From assembly GCF_902806685.2 (NCBI RefSeq), contig NC_048543.1, positions 7,226,106 to 7,290,105 on the forward strand: a DNA stretch of 64,000 nucleotides. The letters are read 5' to 3'. Position numbers and translations under genes: made by a program. The notes under the pieces were generated by a model. It did no database searches and was not told the origin of the DNA. It was given only the letters and a program-made list of their open reading frames with translations. Positions 12,407 to 23,500 of the stretch are shown here, one piece after another (the first letter of the stretch is position 1; each line of letters starts with the position of its first letter). Source of the DNA: Maniola hyperantus. Lineage: Eukaryota > Arthropoda > Insecta > Lepidoptera > Nymphalidae.

Positions 12407-15400
12407 ATGAGTTGCCCATTCAGCGAGGAGCAGTTAACGCAGCTAAAAACGTTTGTGGACCTTTGCACGGCCCAGCCACAAATATTGAACCACCCTAAAT
12501 TATCTTTTTTCAAAGATTATTTATCGCAGCTCGGCGTCACCATTCCAACTGCTACTTTCGAACCTAAAACTTTTTCGGCCTCCGGTGACAGGTATGTAGA
12601 GTATAAACAAACGAATATCTATTATGTTAATGAATATTTTGCGCACAATAAAACGTCTTAACCAATATCTTGCTGTTGACTAAATAAAATTGTATGGATT
12701 GAACTCAACATTTTTTGGCCCATTTAGCTTATCAATTTAAAAAAATTGTATGAAGTCTATATTATGTTAATTATGTGGTTAATTCTATTGTACATATGCT
12801 ATAATTTGCCTTAATCGGGTAAAAATAAAATACTTCATTATATTTGAATATATAATGTGAGCTTTTGGTTAGCCCGTAATTAACATCAAAATGGCGTCAG
12901 GCCAACCTTATAATACACCAGCGGAAATTATGCTTAAAAATTATGAGTGTGAGTTTATGAAACCACTTACTTTTATATCATCTCAAGTTTTACCGAGTCA
13001 CAAAAATGATGTTTATTAAAATACTTGTTCATCTAGCAAGTCCAATAAGGCTAATGCAGAAGACAATGCAGCTGCATCGTCAGGGGAAGAGTCAGATGCA
13101 GAATCTGATGTGGAGCTAGATATGGAAGGTAATTTATATCCTGACTAGCCTGTCTTTGCCTGCGACTTCATATGACTACAGGTTTTCAGGGTTTATGAAA
13201 ATCTTCAAGGGGCCCTTTTTTCTGGGACAAAAGTATCCTGTCCTCCTTTATGTAGAGTCCACCTTCCGGCTCTTGTTTCCTGCCACATATAACCTAAATA
13301 TCTTCAAGAGAAAGGGGTGATTTATCCCAACATGTGGTGGGTGTTGGCCGTGCCACGTACGAGGCGCGGACGAGGCAGAGATTCAATACATCACAAACAT
13401 TTTATATGATGATGTTAATGCTTCACCATGTGGCGTACGTGCACGGACACGGACGCCACGCGTTGGCGTAAATCGTCACTAAATAGGCATCTTCTAGGCA
13501 AGCACCCTCCAGCCTAGACCTCATTGTTGCTTTTTATCAACCATGATTACCGACAAGCACAAGCTTAGCTTGCAATAAAAGAAAAGTTCAAGCTTTGTGT
13601 CAAAGCTTTCAAGCTGATTAATAATTAGACACTTTCACTTTTTTCTGCAGTTCACATCTTATTCTTGCTTTTTATATTGAAACATCTTTAGCGCTAATCT
13701 ATAATATTTTAGTCTAATTTTAACTACATTATAGTGAGTTTTCCTTTTTTGATTCATTTATAATGCCTTTGTTATAAACATGAAAAATAGAAGAATTCAC
13801 CTGCTGTTTTACCTCCTTAGGGAATTTACAAAAATCCTTGATGCTTACATTATAAATACTGTCAATAACATTGAATAGAATACAATGTTTTATATTGTTA
13901 CCTTACTTGTTTTATTGTCAGGTTAAAAAAATAACTATTATAATATCAGGTGTCATAACGGATACATCAGAAGCTAATCAAGACATGGGCGATGATTCAA
14001 AGGAAGTGACAGATGAAGAGCGCGACCAGTCTGATGAGAAGCGCACTGAAGCAATGAAGGCCTTTGCTGAGCAGCAGTTCGATGAGGCCATCACTTTATA
14101 CACTGAGGCCATCAAACTTAACCCCCAGAGTGCACTGCTTTTTGCTAAAAGGGGGCAGGTAAGCAATTTACTACAGTGCTATATCTAATAACCAAAACAA
14201 GTGTGAGTTGGACTCTCACTCAAAGGGTTCCATGCTTTGATACAAGAATAACTGGGCGGTCTATTTGGCTTCTGGAGCGAGCTTGTATGGCTGGAGTGAA
14301 GACTTCGGTGGGGAGGGGCGATGCACGCACAACAGACGGATAAGTTTAAGTGCGGAAACCAGCCCAGAGTGAAGAAGAAGAAGAAGATACAAGAATATTA
14401 ACACATTTTGATATTTTTCCATTTTTAGTTTTTTAGTTGTTATAGCGGCAATAGAAATACACATTCTATGAAAATTTCAACTCTCTACCTATTGCAGTTC
14501 ACAAGATACAGTCCGCTGACAGACAGACGGATGGATAAATGGTCAGCTGAGTCTTAGTAATAGGATCCCATTTGAACCCTTCGAGTACGGAATCCTAAAA
14601 GCAGCTAACTGCAAAAACCGCACCAAGGATTCCGTACTTAGGTATTTTTTTCGACACTGCGCGATAAATCAAAAACTATTATGCATAAAAATAAATTAAA
14701 ATCTGTTTTAGAATGTACAGGTGAAGCTCTTTGATATGCCAATTTTCATGATTCTTGGTAAACAGGAAGTTCCCTTAAATTAGGTTTTCTTGACAGACAT
14801 GACAGACGGACAGACATACACTTGTATGTCTGACAATGAAGTGATTCTAAAAGGGTTCCTTTTTGGAACCCAGTTGTATATTGTTTATTTTAACTTCATA
14901 TTTTTTTTTTGTATTTGCAGGTGTTCCTAAAACAAAACAAGTTACACGCTTGCATCAAAGACTGCACCCGTGCCTTGGAACTCAACTGTGACAGCGCTGC
15001 GGCATACAAATTTCGGGGGCGCGCCTACAGGTACATGCAGAGGCGAACTTATCATCTTCATCATCTCCACATTATTGAGTTCATGTCTCCCCTCACCATT
15101 TTCATTTCAATTTTTTAATCAATGTGGTTCTGTGGTGGTGTCTGTCTGTCTGTCTGTCACGACAGAACTGCAGTGCTGCGAGAGGTAAAGTATGAGCTGT
15201 CATGGGCAGTACCGATCTACCCTCTTGTTTTTCAACTGAGTCGAAATATTGACAGTTAAAAATCACCTAATTAATCGACTTATGTAGCCGTTTTATACAA
15301 TACAATATGTTGTTAAAACGAAATAAGCCAAAAATGATTAGTGTATTGTGCCATGTTCTAAGCAATGTATAAATGAATTGTGAATAGCTCTGAAAAGTCA

Positions 15401-17818
15401 GAAGTGCATGCCCAGAACCAAATCCTGGACCAGTTGAATGTGAGCGCAGTCTTAACCACTAGCTATCACCTTACTGGGTAGTTACAGTTTCATTATAAAT
15501 ATTAATTAGTATAGTATAGATAAGTATTAATTTTAATACTCCCTTGTAAATAATTTACTTACCGTTTTTTTATTTCCATTGATAGGCTTCTGGGCAAGTT
15601 TGAAGAAGCTTGTCATGATCTTTGCGAATCACTCAAGATAGACTACGATGATCAAACTAATGAATGGCTCAGTGAAGTGAAGCTTAACGCTGAAAAACTG
15701 CGTCAGCACAAACTAAGCCTGCAACGCAAGAAGGAAGAAAAAGAGGTATGAATACATGTCAAAACCCAAAGTAGTAAACTGGAGATTTTTTAAATAAAAT
15801 TACTAGATAATAGTTGAGACTTTGTTCGGGTGGTTTTAAAATTCCTGTAGGTTCTATTTGATTTTCCGGGTCTCTGAAGTTTAGGCTGTAGCCCTCCACC
15901 ACATTAACCAACTGCAGATAGGCATACTTTTGACAATGTTATATAGAACTGTCAGGTATGCAGATTTCCTCATGATTTTGCTTCACCATTTAAGCAAGTG
16001 ACATTTAATTGCTTGAAAACTTTCCCCTCCACAAAGGATTTTTTTTTCGTACTATAAATTATATTGACTGAATAACTTTTCATTCCAATTATTATTTCTT
16101 TCCAAGCTATGGATGGGCGAGTCTCAGTCGCACTTGGTCGGTTTTTTTTATTAGTAAGACCCATTGTTTTTTGTTTGTAGCACCGTGAGAAGTTGCGCCG
16201 CGCCCGCAAGGCGCAGGAGGCTCGCGCGAAAGCGGCCAAAGAACAGGCCGAATCGCAGTCCTCCTTCCCCAACGTGTCCCCGGGCATGGGAGGTATGGGC
16301 GGAATGGGAGGCATGGGCGGCATGGGCGGCATGGGAGGCATGGGAGGCATGGGCGGCGCGGGCGGCCTGGGAGGCTTCGAGAGTGCCGACTTCATGAAGC
16401 TGCTCTCTGACCCTGAGATTATTGCAGCTTTTAAGGTGATTCCTTATCACTTGGTTTTAAAATAACACCATATTTAGGGTTCCTTCCGGACCCTATTACT
16501 AAGCTTCCGCTGTCCGTCCGTCCGTCTGTCTATCAGCGGGCTGTGTCTCTAATAGGTAGAGAGTTGAAATTTTCACAGAATGTGTGTTTCTTTCTATGTG
16601 GGTTTACTCACGTAAGTAGCTTACGTGAGTAAACCCACACTAACTTACGACAAATTTACTAATTTAAACACTCTTATAAGAACACTATCTTATTCCCGCT
16701 ACTTCGTCCGCGTGGACTACACAAATTTCAAACCCCTATTTCATGCCCTTAGGGGTTGAATTATTAAAAATCCTTTCTTAGTGGATGCCTGCGTCATAAT
16801 AGCTATCTGCATGCCAAATTTCAGCCCGACTCACTCGGCTTTCCCTAGACAGACTATAATCAATATTTTATTCATTTATTTAGGATCCTGAAATCGCGAA
16901 CGCGTTCTATGACGTGTCCGCGAACCCGGCTAACTTCATCAAATATCAAAGCAACCCCAAAGTAGCTGCTGCTTTGGAACTGCTCAAGAGTAAATTTGGC
17001 GTGGGAGGAGCTACTGCTGCGCCTGGAGGTATATCATTTTTTAATAATTTTTATTAATTAGGATGTTCACAACCTAGAAATCTTTTTTTAGGGTTCTGTA
17101 CCTCACAAGGAAAAAAGGAACCCTCATAGGATCACTTTGTTGTCTGTCTGTCACGAAAATCTACTATAGGGTACTTCCAATTTACCTAGAATCATGAAAT
17201 TTGGCAGGTAATTAGGTCTTATAGTACAGGTACAGGAATAAATCTGAAAACCAATTAATATTTCAGTTTTCAAACTAACCGTCGTACTCAGAGACGCTAA
17301 TTAAAACGAGACAGATTTATGTGAGAGATATAGCTATGTCTCGTTTTAACTAAACTTAAGTAACGATTAAGCGACTCAGTACGGCGGTAAGACAATTATA
17401 CCAAGTGGGATATATGAAAGGGCTTTACCTGTATATTCTAAAAACAGATTTTTATTTATTTTTATGCATAATAATGAGATAATGGGATCTTGATGTTTTA
17501 CCAGTCAGTAGTCACCACTTATAAATAACTAGATGATGCCCGCGACTTCGTCTGCGTGGATTTAGGTTTTTAAAAATCCTGTTGGCAGTGGAGACTCTTT
17601 GATTATCCGGGACCAAAAGTACCCTATGGCCTTCTCCAGGATGTAAGCTATTTCTGTACAAGGATGGACCGTAAAAATTTAGTAGACAGACAGACAAACA
17701 CTTTCGCATTTATAATATTAGTATGGAAATATGCTTACTTTACTTTTCAGGTTTTGATGGTGCTAAATCCGGTGCTGGGGCAAAAACTACAGGCGACGAT
17801 GATGTTGGCTTGGACTAG
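12407..17818 (+). CDS. Hip: Hsc70-interacting protein (Hip/ST13), 8 coding exons, complete
   Basis: Exons: 12407-12591, 13037-13128, 13950-14158, 14921-15030, 15586-15745, 16181-16435, 16884-17028, 17751-17818. All phases join, giving 407 residues (human ST13 369; fly Hip similar). Hip is a cytosolic co-chaperone that binds the Hsc70 ATPase domain and stabilises its ADP state. The N-terminal dimerisation region begins MSCPFSEEQLTQLKTFVDLC. An acidic Ser-rich linker is in exon 2. TPR repeats follow (about 114-220, with EAMKAFAEQQFDEAITLYTE and AIKLNPQSALLFAKRGQ), then a charged helix, a GGM repeat (about 288-315), an STI1/DP domain (LLSDPEIIAAFKDPEIANAF) and a GLD terminus. I chose the ATG at 12407 as the conserved N terminus; the GTG two codons upstream is not a start. 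Confidence 0.95.
16287..16359 (+). repeat. GGM-coding trinucleotide-rich repeat within Hip
   Basis: GGCATGGGA/GGCATGGGC units encode about eight Met-Gly-Gly triplets. In mammalian Hip the matching region has GGMP repeats; here the proline is absent. The nine-base periodicity makes length variation between individuals likely. Confidence 0.85.
16597..16639. repeat. Perfect 20-bp inverted repeat with 3-bp spacer
   Basis: TGTGGGTTTACTCACGTAAG, spacer TAG, then its exact complement. It lies in the intron between Hip exons 6 and 7, near diverged transposon-like sequence. Confidence 0.95.
17090..17476. repeat. Interspersed element with GGAACCCT / GTCTGTCTGTC motifs
   Basis: AGGGTTCTGTACCTCA, then GGAACCCTCATAGGATCACT, TTGTCTGTCTGTC and AATCATGAAATTTGGCAGG, ending near AAAACAGATTTTTATTTATT. 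Related copies lie near 14595-14880, 20818-21010, 27360-27530, 27898-28270, 35420-35780 and 47131-47507. It is a common lepidopteran interspersed repeat; this copy is in the last intron of Hip. Confidence 0.65.
17525..17727. repeat. GTCT-associated interspersed element, second copy in last Hip intron
   Basis: GATGCCCGCGACTTCGTCTG, then TTTAAAAATCCTG, GACCAAAAGTACCCTATG, CAGACAGACAAACACTTTCG and TTTATAATATTAGTATGG. Same element as at 2488, opposite orientation. It ends only about 25 bp before the final Hip exon. Confidence 0.75.
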
Positions 17819-18033
17819 CCAGTCCTTACATGGCTTAGATTATTTACACATCACGATATTTTTGGCTATGGTAAATGGTGTAAGGGTGTGAACATCATAA
17901 AAATTAGTAGTCTTAGTTAAAGTCTATTTTTTAATCCCAGAGATTAAAATGACAGCTAGAAATGTCAAACTTAAAAATAATGATATCATCTTAACAAAAA
18001 TAGTGCTGTCGAACGATTTTAATTAAAATCGTA

Positions 18034-18066
18034 AATAAAATAATATTCCATGCATAACGAATAAAA
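18034..18066 (+). promoter_or_regulatory. Candidate poly(A) signals of Hip
   Basis: Two AATAAA motifs lie about 215-245 bp after the Hip stop codon, in AT-rich sequence. They are plausible but not the only ones downstream. Confidence 0.45.
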
Positions 18067-20123
18067 TAAAGATACGAAATGTGTAAATATGAGATTTAAA
18101 AGTAGCACATATTATTTCAAAGACTTAAAGAATAAATAATAATAATTAGTAACAAAAAATAATTCACCTAAGGAATTTTTCAATAGTAATTATTAAAAAT
18201 CATAAATTGAGTATCAGCCCATACTTATTTCATTTGAATTGGAATATGTTGTTGTTTCATACACATCTGACAAGAATACACGAAACGTCATTTTTATTTC
18301 CGGGATTAAAAAATAGACTATAGGGACTGTTTTATCATGCAAATAAGTTTGCCTTGAATGGGTTAACTGACTGCGCCAGGGGGAATAAAATAATATCTCG
18401 CTTGCATCTTAAGCCGGGTATTCATAATTATGGAAGTTTAGGTAAAGTTCGAGGTTTTAGTGTGTATACGATCTTGAGTTTACCTACGAATGTAGAGATA
18501 AAGGTGGATCGGACGCTCCCTATAGTCGTAAAAATGTTTTGACATTTGTGAAAGACCATAGAATGTAACTTGGAATGAAACTGAAATAAACAATAAAATT
18601 AAAATTATTTACATAAAGTGTTTTAAAAAAATACGTAAATCTTTTAGAGGTGTAAAATAATATGAAATAATATATTGCGACTATTCTTTTTGCGCTTACT
18701 TTATTGTAGCATGCAATTTCTAATTATTACAAAAGGTTTCGAAAACAGTTACGTTCTGTCTTTTTCTTTTTAATAGTGTTATAACCATTTAATTACTGAA
18801 TTTAACCAGCTTTATTCGATTTTAATAGTAATTAAATATTGTGTTAATGATATTTTATCAAATCGACCAAATACTGATACAAACTTGAATCGATCTATCG
18901 TAAGTATCGAGTACCGAGTCGTATGGTTACTAGTTACGACGCGATGACAAATGTCAAAACGGGCCTCTTATATTTTTACGACTATAATTACCTTTGAAGC
19001 AAATATCTGCTTTATAGCTATCCCACTTTGACTGCCGAGCGCAAAGTCGGACACCACCACTCTTCTAATTTGGTAGTTGAAGTCGGATAGCGATAAGTAG
19101 GTATTTGTGTCAAGTAGGTATTAGGGGCGGTCGATCCACCTTTATCAAATTCTATAAATTCGTGCGGTTACCATAACTGACAGTCGTAACAGTGAACCGG
19201 CATATCCTCTGCTAAAACTGCCTTTGATTCTATCAATCTTTCAGTCTCATAAGGCTAGGCTTGCGAACCGTTACCTGTATATATCTTTTTTATAAAAACG
19301 TGCAATAGTTACTGACAGCTCACTAGTCTCTACTCGGCTTCTAATGTACAGTCCCATAATAATAATTAATCAAAAATAAAATATGCACTGTTTGTTTCTT
19401 TTACTGGATTATATAATATATTCAAATGAAGAGTTTTTTAATAGCTACATTCCAGTTTCTACAAACCTGCATATTACAAATTCACAATTCGGATATACTT
19501 ATTTTTTTTTGTTAATGACACACATCCCACCCTGTTTTATATTCTTATTTTATTACAAACAAAAATGTTATTTCTCCTTATGTTAATCTAGTGGTTAGGC
19601 CTTTCAAAAGTAGAGAAAAAAAATATTGCTCTAAGCCAAACCATCATGTGTTAATTTATGTACGTAAAAATAAATATATTTACTGAATAAAAATTATATA
19701 CTTACTTAACTGTGTACAATATAAACTTAGTATTTGCATTTGCATTTATTTTGATCAAATTCAATCCATATAATTATTTTAACGAACCTATTGTTTCTTA
19801 TTTTCAATGTTATTTTCACTTAAGATTTATATTTTGTAAATTACCAGATTATTTGGTTCACCAAAAATGTAGGTAACTACTTTAATATTATTCTAGTAAT
19901 AAATGTATGAGTATTTGTATCTTGATGTTTAATTTTAGTGAAATTTTTTAAAAAAGCATTAAGGTGCTGTGGTTAGCTTATTTTTCTTCTCTCTTACACA
20001 TTCTAATATTTTCAATGATTGTGAAAGAATCAGTACACTTTTTCACAATAATTAATGTGGCTCGGCCAAGTCCTAAACAATAAAATGACGTTCATTTTAT
20101 ACAATTTTTATCGTAATATACCT

Positions 20124-20301
20124 ACAGTACGCGGCAGAAAGTAATGTAGATCGAGCTTTAGAAAGATAGCAGATTTGTAGAGCAGTCTCTGGCGATGAGA
20201 CCGACAAAACGTCACATAGGTACGAGTGATAGAGACTCGCTTTACAAAGCCGAAATGTCATTCTAAATGCCGATATACATTACTTACTGCCGTGTACTGT
20301 A
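20124..20301. mobile_element. Fold-back element, family A, copy 1
   Basis: The ends are inverted repeats: CAGTACGCGGCAGAAAGTAA on the left against TACATTACTTACTGCCGTGT on the right. The interior is itself palindromic (GATAGCAGATTTGTAGAGC against GCTTTACAAAGCCGAAAT). It has no coding capacity. Confidence 0.85.
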
Positions 20302-20513
20302 CCTACTTAGTTTTGATAGAGAAAAATGGGGATGAAAAATACTGAATATTTTTCCCTTTGAAATACAAATTACAACTGATATTACTAATAAAATGCCATA
20401 ACATAGTTTTCAACTAAAACTGAACAAAGGTCCTTAAAACTAATATAGTTTATAGGTAGTTAGTAAATAAAATAATCTGTCTAGTGTCTATAATAATATT
20501 TTATTAATTAGTT

Positions 20514-23500
20514 TTACACATCATTGACTCTTCCCCAGCGAAGTCTTATTTTCCTCTCGTGTAACTTCAACCATGAAGGCATATTTGTTGGCATATACTG
20601 AGCATTTGGGAACTTGAGAGGTGGCGGAGGAGTAATAAATGGATCTTCATTTTTGAGCTTACGCAGGAGATACTCCTTATTAATTTGTTTGGGATCTCTG
20701 TATTTATCCATGTATAAGTTAAATGGTTCTTTGAGGGGAAACCATTTTTGCGGCTTTATGTATGGCTCTGGGAAGTCATATTCATAAACTGTAACAAAAG
20801 TGTACAAGATTATTAGTTTTTAGGGTTCTGTACCTCAAAGGGAAAAACGGAACCCTAGGATCACTCTGTTGTCTGTCTGTCTGTCTGTCGTGTCTGTCAA
20901 GAAACCTACAGGGTACTTCCTGTTGACCTAGAATCATGAAATTTGGCAGGAAGGTAGGTCTTGCAGCAGAATTGGCAAAATCTGAAAACTGTATATTTAG
21001 GGTTACATCACACACAAAAAAAAATTGTCATGAACTAATAATTAGTAAAAGCATAAGAATATAGTATTTACTATTTGCCTATGTGAAAAATAAATTATAT
21101 CTCAGTGATTATTAAATAGAGGGTCTTCAAAAATACGTAAAATCCACGTCCTTTGTTAATTTTAAGTGTAATAACCATTTTTAATTACCGATTAAACTAA
21201 AAAAGCATTTCAAATCATTGTGACATCACATTATTTCATAGAAGCGCGTGTTTTGACGTTTGATAAAAAGATACTGATTTGACTAGTTTTCAAACACTGG
21301 ATCCTATGGTTATGGAGTCTCATAAAAAGTCCCCTCTGTGGCTCTTCCATTCTACGTGACATTGGTGAAGTGCGTTGTGCTCAGAGTGGCAGAGGGAGTC
21401 TCATGATTAAATTAGTTTACTTCTTCTTCTAAATTTCTTTTGAACAACTCAAGAGTTACAAACTTACTTGGTTCTTTTTGGTTCAATGTCTTGTGGAAGA
21501 AGTCCTTGACACTTGCATCCCAATCAGTTTGATAAAAGGCAAGTCCTATAGGCGTTATATTATCTTGGTACTTCTTGTACCAATCTCTCGTGCTAAATGT
21601 TCTATCCTCAAGGGGTGATGATGATGTAACTGGAAAAATGATTTTTATCAATTAAGTTTTTATTTATTTATTCAGATACAAGTAGCCAGTGACTGCAATG
21701 TCACTTGGTGGTAAGTGTTGATGCAGTCTAAGATGAAAGTGGGCTAATATGGAAGAAGTATGGCATCTTTTATTACTCCCATACCTCTTTGTTTTAGAAC
21801 GACTGCTACTTGACTCATATCTAATTTCGTCCAATAAATGATTATTTATTATAGTATTTTGCTTAAGACAACGAAATATATCAATAACAATTATTAAAAA
21901 CGCAGGATGGATATATAAATCCAGTTTAAAAAAATACAGTTTTTATTTTTATTTGAAACTCAGAAAACGCTGTCAGCCATGATGTGACGTCATTAAATAT
22001 GTAAACAAACAAATGTCATCCCTATTGACTAACGTAGTATCCATATATATAAAATTTCAAGTCCTCCTGACTAACTTATATATCAATGCACAGCCTAAAC
22101 ATCTAAACAGCTGGTTCTAGATACATGAAATTTGGTGGGTGTGTTCTTTGTAGGTAAAGAGAAGGTATCCACTAGGAAAGGATTTTTTGAAATTCCACCC
22201 CTGAGTGGGTTAAATGGGGGTTTGAAATTTATGAAGTTCACGCGGGCGACGTCACGAGCATAAGCTAGTTTTTATATATTTCTAAAAACTCATAGTAAAC
22301 GTAAAAAATATCGTTTTCTCTTTATAAATTGAATAAGTTATTAAATAAGTCTTACAACAAAGTGATCTTTGCAAAAATAAATTTCGGTTGCAGTCGTTAG
22401 TGATATAGGATCCCTTTAAGCAAGTCTTCGCGTGTTACGTATATTTATTTCACTGGGCACTCTAATCCACAACTTTCCTGTGGTCTTTATCGATGCGTTT
22501 TTACATTCTCGGATGATACAATAACGATAATTACTATATTTTTCATGTAAACTAGTATAGAAGTCATGTTTATTAAACTTTGGTAGGTTATGCTGTTGTT
22601 TACAAATGCATGACGTCAGAGCACAGATAATCTATCGGCCAAAAATGGCCGACAGTGTTTTCACCTGTCTAAGAAAAATATATTTTTAAATTAAAGTTTT
22701 ACGGATTTTAGGGCGCAAAAAAATATAGTGTTGTAAGGGGGTGGTAGCAGTGAAACTCGAGGGGTTTGCTTAAAATCTGTATTCTCCACTTCATACAGTA
22801 CATACATGTAACAAAATATAAAATTGGTGAACAGTAACCTAATCTGGAGGCGGAAGAACGGACTGCTGGCGCTATCGCGTTCGTGGCCTCGACTAGGTGT
22901 CGGAGTGGGCTGCAGGTAGCTACCGCACTCCTTAACCCTACCAGTCTTAGAGGACTGCGTGGCTATCGCTCTAAGACCGGCCGCTAGGCTAAGAATGATT
23001 TTCGGACTGGCGGGCGCGCTCTTTTATACTCGCGGATCCCCGCTTCTTGCGTAGGCGGCTACTCGATGACGTGTTTGTAGAACAGTGCAGTTAGTAGTGT
23101 GCGAGTGTGAAAGCATTCGGCGGCCGCGCGGACGGATGGTTTGTTACAGTCTCCCCCTCTGGTGCTCGTTAACGTCCCGTAAGAGTACCAGGAAGATCTT
23201 GAGTCTTCCTCGTCGTCGAATGGGTACAACTGGCGTAGGCGTTTCTTCATCTCGTCTGTCGTAACTAACTATTGCTGATGTGTGATATCTTCCAATAGGT
23301 TTTCCAGGGTCAGGCGTAATCGCAACTTCATACGGTTTGTCTTGTCAAAGTGCGAATTTGGCTGACGTAAGTAGTCGGCTTGCATATTTGGAAGGATGAT
23401 CATTTGCACCCTCCTCCTGCATTAAAGCTGCTCATACAGCATATTTGCATCCATATTCAAGTGACTTTCTTCTTTGTGGTGTTTTCGTTGGGCCCCACGT

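Larger units (their letters stand above)
17819..20513. other. Intergenic region between Hip and mRpL38 (convergent 3' ends)
   Basis: Apart from the Hip 3' UTR this is AT-rich DNA with a fold-back element (20124-20301) and a possible decayed transposon bounded by inverted motifs near 18490-18520 and 19127-19160. No exon could be supported. Confidence 0.6.
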
